A stretch of 64,000 bases of DNA, from positions 1-64,000 of the forward strand of contig NZ_FZOQ01000007.1 of NCBI RefSeq assembly GCF_900188175.1. The letters run 5' to 3'. Both the position numbers and the translations under genes were made by a program. Positions within the stretch are counted from its first letter, which is position 1. The number at the start of each line of letters is the position of its first letter. This DNA comes from Pontibacter ummariensis (GTDB lineage Bacteria > Bacteroidota > Bacteroidia > Cytophagales > Hymenobacteraceae). Positions 34,120-42,860 of this stretch are shown here, in pieces. The notes beneath the pieces were generated by a model. The model worked only from the letters and a program-made list of their open reading frames with translations, had not been told where the DNA came from and searched no databases.

Positions 34120-34548
34120 ATGCTCTTAAAACCCTTCCTGCTTTTTCTGTCTCTGTTCTTAGCTACTGCTACAGTGCAGGCACAGGACAAAGGGAAAGCC
34201 CCTGCCGTAACAGACCCTGTAAAATTGCAGTTGCGCGCGTACAACAACCGTGACATTGAGACCTTTGCAAAGGCCTTTAGTGACACTGTGAAAGTATACA
34301 GGCAACCGGGCGTGCTATCGTACCAGGGCAGAGATGAACTGCGCGAGCGGTACGGGAAGATGTTTGCCAACACCCCTGACCTGCACTGTGAGGTTGTCAA
34401 CAGGATTGTAGCGGGTAATGTGGTGATAGACCACGAGAAGGTGCAGCGCCAGAAAGGACAGCCCCGATTTGATGCGATTGCCGTGTACCGGGTAAAAAAC
34501 AACGAGATCGTGGAAGTGACCTTCATTTCCCCGGACAAAGCGCAGTAA
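34120..34548 (+). CDS. Secreted SnoaL/NTF2-like protein
   Basis: 142-residue protein with a signal peptide (MLLKPFLLFLSLFLATATVQAQ) and a SnoaL/NTF2-like fold: AYNNRDIETFAKAFSDTVKVY, then ELRERYGKMFANTPDLHCEV and the sheet VQRQKGQPRFDAIAVYRVKNNEIVEVTF. The fold makes a cup for small ligands; no catalytic residues can be named. Exported to the periplasm. It is first of a plus-strand group with the DUF1330 and amidohydrolase genes. Confidence 0.82.
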   Translation: MLLKPFLLFLSLFLATATVQAQDKGKAPAVTDPVKLQLRAYNNRDIETFAKAFSDTVKVYRQPGVLSYQGRDELRERYGKMFANTPDLHCEVVNRIVAGNVVIDHEKVQRQKGQPRFDAIAVYRVKNNEIVEVTFISPDKAQ

Positions 34549-34586
34549 GCAAATAATTGATCATTCAACCAGTTAAATAAAAGAAA

Positions 34587-34880
34587 ATGCCAGCATACGT
34601 ACTAGTACAAATTGAAGTAACAGACCCTGCCACTTACGAAGAGTATAAGAAATTAACCCCTGGCTCCCTTGTGCCTTATGAAGGCAGATTTGTTGTGAGA
34701 GGCGGTAAGACAGAGGCCCTGGAGGGAGACTGGCAGCCAAGCCGACTGGTGATGCTGGAGTTCCCGTCTGTAGAAAGAGCGAAGGCTTGGTGGAACTCAC
34801 CGGAATATGCCAAGGCGAAGTCCATGCGCCAGCAAGCGGCTAACACGCAGATGCTGGTGGTAGAAGGTTTTGAAGGGTAA
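34587..34880 (+). CDS. DUF1330-family protein
   Basis: 97-residue protein of the DUF1330 family (ferredoxin-like dimeric alpha/beta barrel fold). Typical segments are MPAYVLVQIEVTDPATYEEYK, VVRGGKTEALEGDWQPSRLVMLEFPSVERAKAWWNSPEY. No function is established. It starts 38 bases after the SnoaL-like gene and ends 70 bases before the amidohydrolase. Confidence 0.9.
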   Translation: MPAYVLVQIEVTDPATYEEYKKLTPGSLVPYEGRFVVRGGKTEALEGDWQPSRLVMLEFPSVERAKAWWNSPEYAKAKSMRQQAANTQMLVVEGFEG

Positions 34881-34950
34881 GCCCTCCAGCACCAGTTCAG
34901 CGCATCCAATTGTTTTTTGCCATCCCTTCGGCTTAAGGCCACCCTTTTAC

Positions 34951-36384
34951 ATGAAGCACGTTACCTCCCTTGCCATGCTTTTATGTGGCAGTCTTTTACT
35001 TTCCTGCGCCACCTCTAAACAGGAAACCTACGACCTCCTCCTTACCAATGTAAATGTGGTGGACGTAGAGACCGGCAGCCTGCTACCCGGGCAAACAGTC
35101 GTGATAGAGGAAGGTATTATTCAGGAGATCACGGATGCCCCATCAAAAAGCAGATACAGAGCAGAAACAGTAATAGACGCGCAGGGGAAATACCTGATCC
35201 CTGGGCTATGGGACAACCACGTGCACTTGCGTGGAGGGGAAGCGCTGGAGGAGGAAAACAAAAACCTGCTACCACTCTTCGTAGCCAACGGGGTGACCAC
35301 CGTGCGCGATGCCGGCGGCGACCTGTACCCGGCTATCCGGCAGTGGAAAGAACAAACCGCTGCCGGTATCCTGACAGGGCCTCGTATCCTTACGGCAGGC
35401 CCAAAACTGGACGGCCCCAACCCTACCTGGCAAGGCTCTATTGAAGTAGCAACTGTCGCCGAAGTACCAGCGGCACTCGACTCTTTGCAGCAACTGGGTG
35501 TGGATTTTGTAAAGATCTATGACAGCACGATTTCCGGGGATGTTTTTCTGGCTATTGTGGAGGAGGCTGAGAAGCGGGGCATGCAGGTGTCAGGGCACAT
35601 GCCTTTTAGCGTGAAACTGAGCGATGCCATGGCGAAGGGACTGGACGCAACCGAGCATCTGTATTACGCCTTTAAAGCGGCCTCTGCCAAAGAAGACAGC
35701 ATTTCCAACGTCATCATTGCCAGAGAGAAAACAGACAAGCCGGTTGGTTTTTACACTGCCCTCGGCTGGCTTTATGATACGTATGCCCCTGCAAGAGCAC
35801 AGCAGCTTTTCCAGCAAATGGCCGAAAATAATACAGCGGTTGTTCCTACTCTTTACATCAGCCAGGTACTCGATAACCTGAAGTACGAGGACCACAGCCA
35901 GGACAGCTATTTGCCTTACATGGGCGAAGGAATTGTGAAAACGTACGAACGCAGGATCAACAGTGCCAAACGGCAGTCGGACGAATGGACTGCTTTTGTG
36001 CAAAAACTGAAGGCGAAGTTTGAAAGCATGGTACCTGAAATGCAGGAAGCGGGTGTTACGATACTGGCGGGATCCGACGCCGGTGCCTATAACTCTTATG
36101 TATACCCCGGCATTTCCCTGCACAAAGAACTGGAAAAGCTGGTGGAGGCTGGCCTCACACCAGCACAAGCCTTAAGAACGGCAACAATTAACGGTGCCCG
36201 TTTTATGGGTAAGGCAGATCAGTTTGGTACGGTGGCGCAAGGCAAAACGGCAGACCTGGTGCTGCTGGAACAAAACCCGCTGGAAGACATAAAGCACACG
36301 CAAGACATCCACTCGGTTATCCTCGGTGGTAAGGTTTATTCTGCAACCGAACTACAGCAAATGCTGCCAGAGCGGAGCAGGTAA
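34951..36384 (+). CDS. Amidohydrolase-family lipoprotein
   Basis: 477 residues from the ATG at 34951, chosen because it gives a lipoprotein signal (LAMLLCGSLLLSC). The family markers of metal-dependent amidohydrolases are present: PGLWDNHVHLRGGE with the first metal site, ANGVTTVRDAGGD, a histidine in QVSGHMPF and another in LDATEHLYYAF, and the metal aspartate in ILAGSDAG, then TPAQALRTATINGARFMG and the closing GKTADLVLLEQNPLEDI. It resembles imidazolonepropionase/prolidase-like periplasmic enzymes. The substrate is not known. It may share a transcript with the two genes before it. Confidence 0.92.
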   Translation: MKHVTSLAMLLCGSLLLSCATSKQETYDLLLTNVNVVDVETGSLLPGQTVVIEEGIIQEITDAPSKSRYRAETVIDAQGKYLIPGLWDNHVHLRGGEALEEENKNLLPLFVANGVTTVRDAGGDLYPAIRQWKEQTAAGILTGPRILTAGPKLDGPNPTWQGSIEVATVAEVPAALDSLQQLGVDFVKIYDSTISGDVFLAIVEEAEKRGMQVSGHMPFSVKLSDAMAKGLDATEHLYYAFKAASAKEDSISNVIIAREKTDKPVGFYTALGWLYDTYAPARAQQLFQQMAENNTAVVPTLYISQVLDNLKYEDHSQDSYLPYMGEGIVKTYERRINSAKRQSDEWTAFVQKLKAKFESMVPEMQEAGVTILAGSDAGAYNSYVYPGISLHKELEKLVEAGLTPAQALRTATINGARFMGKADQFGTVAQGKTADLVLLEQNPLEDIKHTQDIHSVILGGKVYSATELQQMLPERSR

Positions 36385-36413
36385 ATCAAGCCATCATGCC
36401 GATGGTCTTGCCG

Positions 36414-37151
36414 CTATCTTTTTACCACCTTGCCAGACCCTGAGACGCTCTTGTTAACAGTGGCCGGATTGCCTTTATAGTAAACCTCGCCGCTGCCGGT
36501 GATACTAACGTCTAATGCGTCTGTCGCAGTTACTTCCGTAAGGCCAGAGCCAGATATGTTGACCGTTACATTATCCGCAACAAGGTCATAGGCTTTAGCC
36601 TTGCCAGAGCCAGAAATGCTCACGTGGTGCAGGGGCGCCTCCCCTTGCAGGTTTATCTCCCCGGAGCCAGTAATTCGCGTGATCACCTTTGCAGCTGTTA
36701 GATCAAGGTCGATTTTACCAGAGCCGTTTACTGTTACCGGCAGCTCAGTGGCCATAATAACATTTTGGCTGTTGATCAAGCCAGAGCCGTTCAGGTACAG
36801 AGACCGTACTTCCGGCATGGTGATGTACACCTCTACAGCCTTACTCCTCCTGATACAACTATTATATCCGATACTCCATTTATTGTTTGCTACGTCTGTT
36901 TTCAGCTCGTTTAAAATATTCGGCTCTCCCTTCACTTCCACGTGCTGGGTGGGCCCTTGCGTGATATAGACTTTAAAGTCTCCGTTCGCCTCTACTTCAT
37001 TAAAAGACTGCAGGTCTAAGGTCCGCTGCACTACTTCACCGTTCCCCTTGATACAGTTCGTGTCTTCGCAGGCAGCTAAAATACCCAGGGTTACCAGCAG
37101 AAGTAAGGACCTGAAGCCTGCCATTCTTTTAACCTTGCTGTTCGTTTTCAT
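36414..37151 (-). CDS. Head-GIN-domain lipoprotein (DUF2807)
   Basis: 245-residue lipoprotein (LLLLVTLGILAAC lipobox) with a head GIN domain. The core is a beta-helix-like set of short turns that repeat the motif GSG: NGSGLINSQN, NGSGKIDLD, TGSGEINLQG, SGSGKAKAYD, SGSGLTEV, TGSGEVYYKG, SGSGKVVKR. This is typical of Bacteroidota DUF2807 proteins, most often of unknown function. It lies at the cell surface or in the periplasm. Monocistronic and convergent with the amidohydrolase gene. Confidence 0.93.
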   Translation of the reverse strand: MKTNSKVKRMAGFRSLLLLVTLGILAACEDTNCIKGNGEVVQRTLDLQSFNEVEANGDFKVYITQGPTQHVEVKGEPNILNELKTDVANNKWSIGYNSCIRRSKAVEVYITMPEVRSLYLNGSGLINSQNVIMATELPVTVNGSGKIDLDLTAAKVITRITGSGEINLQGEAPLHHVSISGSGKAKAYDLVADNVTVNISGSGLTEVTATDALDVSITGSGEVYYKGNPATVNKSVSGSGKVVKR

Positions 37152-37348
37152 CGTGTTGTTTCTTGTTGCTTGCTCAGAAGATACCTGCAGCAGGCGAAAG
37201 GTTGCATGAAAGCAATAACAACTATTAAAAAAGCATAAATCCTGTTTGCCATGTTAGCAGGGCACCTATTATTTCCTACACTCTCTTTAGCGGCTCTAGT
37301 CCACCAACAAAGCATTGCTCGGCACTGCTCATCGCAGGGGTTTTATCT

Positions 37349-37356
37349 TATATTTG
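37349..37356 (+). promoter_or_regulatory. Promoter -7 element of the DUF6056 gene
   Basis: TATATTTG is an exact TAnnTTTG match 25 bases upstream of the ATG pair at 37381/37384. No good TTG is at -33. Confidence 0.4.
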
Positions 37357-37380
37357 AAGTGCCTTAACTTTACAAGTCCC

Positions 37381-38874
37381 ATGATGCACGCTCTACACGA
37401 AAAACGACAAGTACCCTACCTCCTCTTTTTATGTTTAGGTGTGCTGGCATTACTACCTTTCCTGCTGCTAACCCTGTACAATCATCCACAGGCCGATGAC
37501 TATGGCTTTGCCGTCAGAGATACGACCTACAGCTTTTGGGAAACACACAAGACCTTCTATTTAAACTGGACGGGCCGATACTTCAGCACCAACACGGCCT
37601 TTCATGTCAATCCTTTAATCTATCGTGCCATAGGCAGTGCTGTGACGGTATACAAACTCTACTCCCTTTTGCTCATCCTGCTATTAGGGGTCTCTACCTT
37701 TTTCTTACTGTTTAAACTCCTTAGCCCCTACTTTAAAATTATTAGCATACTGGCTTTAGCGGTGCTGCTCTTATGCCTGTACCTGCTGCAAATGCAAAGT
37801 GTATCTGAAGGCATCTTCTGGCTCTCCGGTTACCTGACCTATCAGCTACCAAACATCCTGATGCTTTTAATGCTGGCTCTTCTCGTGGGCTTCTTTAAAA
37901 CAGGAGACAAAACGGTGAAGACAGCCTACGTCGCTTTGGCAGCGTTGTTTTGTGTAGCCATTGTGGGCTCTAACGAGATGTCAGTCGTGATGGCTTTTAC
38001 CACCACGCTCTTCCTTCTTTACAATAACTGGAACGGCCGAAAGAACCGGCCTTACCTGCTATTCCTGTTTCTGGCTTGTGTGGCAGCCTGTTTAGTAGCA
38101 GTACTTGCCCCGGGGAATTATGCCCGCATGGAAGACCATCCAAATGCATCCAGGCCACTGTGGGCTACTGTCTATGCTTTCTTCTTAACAGGGCTTAGCT
38201 TTTACCGGTGGCTGGCCCCACTGCTGGCTGCCTCCATGCTTTACCTCTTTTACTGGGGGCTGCCTTTGGCCCAAAAGGCAAAAGCACTTGGTGTATTCCA
38301 AGTAAGCCTTCGGACCGCTGTACTCTACTTCCTCGTCACGCTTTTCCTGATGCAGTTTGCCTTTACCTGGGCTGTCGGGGAGCGGCCTACCCCACGGGTG
38401 GAGAACGTTATTTACTTTTTCTTTGTGTTTGGCTGGTTTTACATCCTGCAGGTTGCTGTCATAAAATATGCTCGCCTGCTGCAAGCCGAACGCAACCTGT
38501 CCCCTGCCTTGCCTGTAGCCGCCTTCGTCCTTTTTACCTTGTTCCTGTTTGATATAGACAAAAACGTAGCAACCGCCTACGTCGACTTATTTTCGGGCAA
38601 AGCGGCCGCCTATGATCGTGCCATGTACCAGCGGTATGACTCCCTGCAGGCATCCAGGTGTGATACGTGTGCACTTGCGCCGCTGCCTGCCATACCACAG
38701 TCTGTCTATTTCCTGGACCTGATGGAAGGAGAGGAGAACAGCAGCTTTTGGGTGAACAGGGACTTTGCCGACTATTGGAACAAGTCTGGTGTGTACCTGT
38801 CCTCCCCTAACCCGGTGATAAAAGATAACACCGCCACCTTAAGAGAAACAGGTAAGCAAGCACTTCAGCAGTAA
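37381..38874 (+). CDS. DUF6056-family multi-pass membrane protein
   Basis: About 497 residues with some ten membrane helices, starting ATG-ATG at 37381. The first extracytoplasmic loop has NHPQADDYGFAVRDTTYSFW and NWTGRYFSTNT, the shape of the GT-C glycosyltransferase first loop with a DD-type acidic pair. The C-terminal 90 residues are soluble, with a pair of cysteines (SRCDTCAL), and end in FADYWNKSGVYL. DUF6056 proteins are predicted GT-C-like transferases; no substrate is assigned. An exact -7 element precedes it by 25 bases. Convergent with recQ. Confidence 0.75.
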   Translation: MMHALHEKRQVPYLLFLCLGVLALLPFLLLTLYNHPQADDYGFAVRDTTYSFWETHKTFYLNWTGRYFSTNTAFHVNPLIYRAIGSAVTVYKLYSLLLILLLGVSTFFLLFKLLSPYFKIISILALAVLLLCLYLLQMQSVSEGIFWLSGYLTYQLPNILMLLMLALLVGFFKTGDKTVKTAYVALAALFCVAIVGSNEMSVVMAFTTTLFLLYNNWNGRKNRPYLLFLFLACVAACLVAVLAPGNYARMEDHPNASRPLWATVYAFFLTGLSFYRWLAPLLAASMLYLFYWGLPLAQKAKALGVFQVSLRTAVLYFLVTLFLMQFAFTWAVGERPTPRVENVIYFFFVFGWFYILQVAVIKYARLLQAERNLSPALPVAAFVLFTLFLFDIDKNVATAYVDLFSGKAAAYDRAMYQRYDSLQASRCDTCALAPLPAIPQSVYFLDLMEGEENSSFWVNRDFADYWNKSGVYLSSPNPVIKDNTATLRETGKQALQQ

Positions 38875-38899
38875 GCGGCCCAGGCAAAGGTTTCCCCTC

Positions 38900-40810
38900 C
38901 TATTCCACCGCTTCCAGCTTTCCGCTCTCTTTATACTTCAGGTGACCAAGGTCTAGCAGTTCCCGCACCAGGGCTGTCACGGTTTCGGCATGCTTGGGCT
39001 CAAACTGCTGTACCAGTTCACGGGGTAGCCAAGCCTGGGCTTTTACCAGTTCCAGTACTTTTTCGCGGAGGCCCTCCTGGGCCGCCCCTTCCCGTTCCTT
39101 TTTTCTTGCTGCCAGGCAGTAATCGCAAATACGGCAGCGGGCATCACTTATCTCGCCGAAGTATTCCAGTAAGAGCTGTGTGCGGCAGCGGTTGTGCGTC
39201 TCCACATAGCGTGCCATCTCCTTTGCCTGCTGCAAAGCCCGCTCGCGCAGGGCTTCCAACTTTTTGGTGTTCAGGAGCAGCCTGCTTGCCTCCTCTCGCG
39301 GGGCCGTAAAGGTAAGCTGCGGCGCATCGTGCTGCGGCTCGTAGTTAATCACCTGCAGCTTGTGCAGGTATTCAAGCTTCCGGCGAACTTCCTGCTCTGT
39401 CGCATTCAGGTACTGCGCCAGCTTGGGCTCCGATACTTTTACAAAGTTAGCGAAAGCCTCCCCTCCGTACAGCCGAAGGATGAGGCGAATAAGCCTGTCA
39501 TGCTCCGGGTGCTTTAACTGGAAGCTGTACAACTCCGTGTTCTCTAACACCAGCATCAACCGCGAGGGCGCGTAATAGCCTTCGTTTAGCAGCAGGTAGC
39601 CTTCTGCTTCCAGGCGCTTTATGGCATGGTGTACCTCCAGGGCTTGCAGTTTATAGTTCCTGGCAAAGGCGGCCAGGTCAAAGTCGAAGCTACCCATGAG
39701 GCCACTGCCTACGGCCAACTGGTAATAATTTGCCAGGCACTGGTACACGCGTCGGATAAAATCGATGGCCGGATGTGCTTCCGCTACCTTACGCTGCAGT
39801 TCCGCCACGTCGTTAGGCCCGTACAGGATAGTAGCATAGGCATACTGCTCATCGCGACCGGCGCGGCCTGCTTCCTGGTAATAGGCCTCCAGACTTTCCG
39901 GCAAGTCCAGGTGCACGACCAAGCGCACGTCGGGTTTGTCGATGCCCATGCCGAAGGCGTTGGTCGCCACCATCACCCGCACCTGGTCCTGTATCCAGGC
40001 CTGTTGCACGGCATTGCGCTGCTCAAACTTCAGCCCTGCGTGGTAGGCAGTTGCCGTAATGCGGCGGGCCTGCAGGAACTTGGCCACTTCTACTGTCTGG
40101 CGGCGGCTGCGCACGTACACGATGCTCTGCCCCGGCATGCGCTGCAGCACTTCCAGCAGGCGGTTCACCTTATCCTCGGTATAAAGGCAGGAATAGGAAA
40201 GGTTGGCCCGGGCAAAGCTTTTCTGGAAAACATGGGGGGTGGCAAAGCGCAGCTTCTCCTGTATGTCGGCCTTTACCTGTGCAGTGGCCGTGGCCGTAAG
40301 GGCAATGACCGGCACCAGTGGCAACACCTCCCTTAACTCAGCTAACTGCAGATATGGTGGCCGGAAATCGTAGCCCCACTGGGAGATACAGTGGGCTTCG
40401 TCTACGGCCAGCAAGTTCACCTTCATTCGCTTCACCCGCTCCTGGAAGATGTCAGTGAACAAGCGCTCGGGCGAGAGGTAAAGAAACTTCACGCCGCCGT
40501 ACACGCAGTTATCCAGGGCCACATCTATTTCGCGGCGGCTCATCCCCGAATATACCGCCACCGCATTGATGCCTCTCCGCTTCAGTTGTTCCACCTGGTC
40601 CTTCATCAGCGCAATCAGCGGGGTGATCACCAGGCACAGGCCCTCCTGCGCTAGAGCAGGCACCTGGAAGCACAGCGACTTGCCGCCCCCTGTGGGAAGC
40701 AGCGCGAGCGTGTCCTTCCCGGCCAGCACAGAGCGGATGATCTCTTCCTGCAAGGGCCGGAACTGCTCATAGCCCCAATAGGTCTTCAGGATGTGGTGGA
40801 TGTCTTGCAA
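38900..40810 (-). CDS. recQ: RecQ-family ATP-dependent DNA helicase
   Basis: 3'-5' DNA helicase of 636 residues. Helicase motifs: ALLPTGGGKSLCFQ (Walker A, K44), VDEAHCISQWG (137-147), LTATAT, and motif VI QEAGRAGRDE. A zinc module has CRTQLLLEYFG and CRICDYC; the winged-helix part follows. No HRDC domain is visible, making it a short RecQ of a type common in Bacteroidota. It starts at a TTG (40810); an in-frame stop lies five codons upstream and no ATG or GTG occurs nearby. A TACCCTTTG sequence overlaps this start. The annealing-like gene is 129 bases upstream, behind a terminator. Confidence 0.95.
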   Translation of the reverse strand: MQDIHHILKTYWGYEQFRPLQEEIIRSVLAGKDTLALLPTGGGKSLCFQVPALAQEGLCLVITPLIALMKDQVEQLKRRGINAVAVYSGMSRREIDVALDNCVYGGVKFLYLSPERLFTDIFQERVKRMKVNLLAVDEAHCISQWGYDFRPPYLQLAELREVLPLVPVIALTATATAQVKADIQEKLRFATPHVFQKSFARANLSYSCLYTEDKVNRLLEVLQRMPGQSIVYVRSRRQTVEVAKFLQARRITATAYHAGLKFEQRNAVQQAWIQDQVRVMVATNAFGMGIDKPDVRLVVHLDLPESLEAYYQEAGRAGRDEQYAYATILYGPNDVAELQRKVAEAHPAIDFIRRVYQCLANYYQLAVGSGLMGSFDFDLAAFARNYKLQALEVHHAIKRLEAEGYLLLNEGYYAPSRLMLVLENTELYSFQLKHPEHDRLIRLILRLYGGEAFANFVKVSEPKLAQYLNATEQEVRRKLEYLHKLQVINYEPQHDAPQLTFTAPREEASRLLLNTKKLEALRERALQQAKEMARYVETHNRCRTQLLLEYFGEISDARCRICDYCLAARKKEREGAAQEGLREKVLELVKAQAWLPRELVQQFEPKHAETVTALVRELLDLGHLKYKESGKLEAVE

Positions 40811-40888
40811 AGGGTATGTGCTTTACCTGCGAAGATAAGCGATAAGGAGCAGAAGCCTCCACTAGAAGACGAGCAGGACAATAAAAAA

Positions 40889-40915
40889 AGCCTGCCCCTA
40901 AAAAGAGGCAGGCTT
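40889..40915 (-). terminator. Terminator between the annealing-like gene and recQ
   Basis: Arms AAGCCTGCC (40889-40897) and GGCAGGCTT (40907-40915). On the minus strand the stem is followed by seven T. Confidence 0.88.
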
Positions 40916-40939
40916 GTACGTTTAAACTATTTCTCCGGA

Positions 40940-41734
40940 TTAAGCAGCAGCAGACTGTCCGTCTTCGCGCTCTTCAATCACTTTTTTCAGTTTCTCGATG
41001 GCTTGTGCAGCACGCTCCTCGTCCAGGCGGTTAATGTTCAGCAACATTTTTGTTTTCTCCTGGCGGGTAATCACCGGGTTGTTCAGCAGGCCAATGATCG
41101 CCTCCTTCTGCTTGGCAGAGGCATAACGTACGCTGCCCTGGCTTTCTGCTTCGGCTTTCGGCTGTGCTGGCTCTTCGGCTTTTGCAGCAGGGGCAGCCGC
41201 CTTCATGGTTGCCTTTTTCTCTGTTGGTACCGCTGGCTTTGCACTTTGGTCGTTGCCGCTATAGTCCATCTCCTCTGCTGGGGTAGGCTCATAGCCGGCA
41301 GCGCGGATAATCCAGGCCAGAATGTTACGGTATGCTTTACCGATAGCACGTGTCTGGGCCATAGAGGCAATGGCGAACTCCTGGTAATACTTCTTACCCT
41401 GCTCTTTGTTAGAGCAGATAGCAAAACCAGCGCCCACTACCTGCTGGCTGCGCAAATCAAGGAGATTTACTTTTGCCTGATACTTAATTTCGTCATCAGT
41501 ACTGATATTCACCACATGCTCTACCACGGGCAGAATACCTAAACGGGAACCAGCGTACTGCCAGCCCTCTACGTTCACATACTCTTTGCCCTGTATATTC
41601 TGATACAGCCTGTTCTCCTTGATAAACTTCGCCAAGTCTACAGCCAGATGAAGCGTCTCATCCGATTTGGCTATATCATAGCTTTCTATCTTAGCTTTCT
41701 TCTGCACTGTCGCCTCCTTATTTGATTGACTCAT
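40940..41734 (-). CDS. Phage-type annealing-protein-like conserved protein
   Basis: 264 residues from ATG 41734. The core (about 20-155) resembles conserved phage/prophage proteins that sit in single-strand-annealing slots: LAKFIKENRLYQNIQGKEYV, NVEGWQYAGSRLGILP, GFAICSNKEQGK and the diagnostic SMAQTRAIGKAYRNILAW followed by AGYEPTPAEEM. A TRAxGKAxRN stretch of this kind is seen in ERF/RecT/Sak-neighbour families. Residues 160-205 are an Ala/Lys/Glu-rich linker and the last 60 residues are helical. I take it as a resident chromosomal protein since no other phage gene is near. The annealing role is inferred. It is upstream of recQ. Confidence 0.55.
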   Translation of the reverse strand: MSQSNKEATVQKKAKIESYDIAKSDETLHLAVDLAKFIKENRLYQNIQGKEYVNVEGWQYAGSRLGILPVVEHVVNISTDDEIKYQAKVNLLDLRSQQVVGAGFAICSNKEQGKKYYQEFAIASMAQTRAIGKAYRNILAWIIRAAGYEPTPAEEMDYSGNDQSAKPAVPTEKKATMKAAAPAAKAEEPAQPKAEAESQGSVRYASAKQKEAIIGLLNNPVITRQEKTKMLLNINRLDEERAAQAIEKLKKVIEEREDGQSAAA

Positions 41735-42094
41735 ATTCAATTAGCTTTCAATTTATCGTTCATATATCAAACAAGAGAGGGTGGTAAATGGTGCAAAAAA
41801 TAAAAAAAAACAGCTATTTTATATACTTGATAGACAATCAGTTACGAACTGCTTTAAATATTTTTTCGCAGGCCCCTCCATGTCTGCTTCAGAGGCTAAA
41901 AGTTGAGCAAGGGTAGAGTATAAATACGAGAAATGAAGCGTTTAGATTTGGGGCAACAGCAGGATTTTCGGGAAGAACTGGCAGTGCGGCGGCAGGCATA
42001 ACTCCCTTAATAGTTTGTAACGGGTACATAAAAAACAGCTCCAGCTACCCTACGGGTTACTGAAGCTGCCAGTATTTATTCTCGATGGTGGGTT
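41735..42094. other. Intergenic region with LolD-gene terminator
   Basis: The first 250 bases have no supported gene; a 22-codon frame at 41934-42002 is too short to support. At 42036-42068 is a hairpin (15-bp arms, 12 paired) that on the minus strand follows the LolD-like stop and precedes a run of six T: an intrinsic terminator. The 41770-41830 stretch is very A/T-rich. Confidence 0.5.
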
Positions 42095-42763
42095 TTACCC
42101 CACTGTTGTTTCCTGCACGATCATGCCGTCTTTCATCACCAAAGTTCGGTCGGCCATAGAGGCTAGCTGCTCATTGTGCGTCACGATCACGAAAGTCTGG
42201 TTAAACTCGCGTCGCAGCCTAAAGAAGATGTCATGCAGCTCATGCGCATTCTGTGAGTCCAGGTTACCACTGGGTTCGTCTGCAAAGATAACCTGCGGGG
42301 AGTTGATCAGGGCGCGGGCTACAGCGGTACGCTGCTGCTCGCCCCCGGAAAGCTCGGAAGGCTTGTGGTGCACGCGGTCTGCCAAGCCCAGCATCTGCAG
42401 AAACTCCTCGGCCTGCCGCTGCACCTCTTTCTCAGGCCTGCCCGCCAGGAACCCTGGCAGACAGGCATTTTCCAAAGCGGTAAACTCCGGTAGCAGGTTG
42501 TGAAACTGGAAGATAAAACCAATGTGCCTGTTGCGGAAACGGGCCAACTCCGTGGCATTCATCTTGGCTATGTTGTTGCCGTCAAAAAGGACCTCGCCGG
42601 CATCGGCCGCATCCAGGGTGCCTAAGATATGCAGCAGGGTGCTTTTGCCTGCGCCGGAAGCCCCCACGATCGATACGACTTCGCCTTTGGCAATCGTCAG
42701 ATCAATGCCTTTGAGCACCTCCAGCGCGCCATATTTTTTATAAATGTTTGATACTTGCAGCAC
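42095..42763 (-). CDS. lolD: ABC transporter ATPase, LolD/MacB-like
   Basis: 222-residue cytosolic ATPase. Walker [11 protein letters not shown]-loop [13 protein letters not shown], signature [15 protein letters not shown], Walker [14 protein letters not shown] and H-loop VTHN are all present. The EPSGNLD form and size place it in the LolD/MacB/FtsE-like group; lipoprotein release (LolCDE) is the likely role. No permease gene is adjacent, which is usual for lolD in Bacteroidota. It starts at GTG 42763 and ends at a terminator. The symbol is by similarity of type. Confidence 0.85.
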   Translation of the reverse strand: MLQVSNIYKKYGALEVLKGIDLTIAKGEVVSIVGASGAGKSTLLHILGTLDAADAGEVLFDGNNIAKMNATELARFRNRHIGFIFQFHNLLPEFTALENACLPGFLAGRPEKEVQRQAEEFLQMLGLADRVHHKPSELSGGEQQRTAVARALINSPQVIFADEPSGNLDSQNAHELHDIFFRLRREFNQTFVIVTHNEQLASMADRTLVMKDGMIVQETTVG

Positions 42764-42860
42764 TACGGGATCGGGTATAGTAAGACTTACAGTAGCCTTA
42801 CTCTTTCAAAACTACAAAACAAATAATTTACTTCTATACCCTGCTTTAAAAATGCAGAGC

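Noticed and set aside
39626..40336. Long plus-strand frame inside recQ
   Set aside because: It is antisense to conserved RecQ motifs; typical shadow of a GC-balanced gene.
41934..42002. 22-codon frame in the gap after the annealing-like gene
   Set aside because: Too short and without any recognisable feature.
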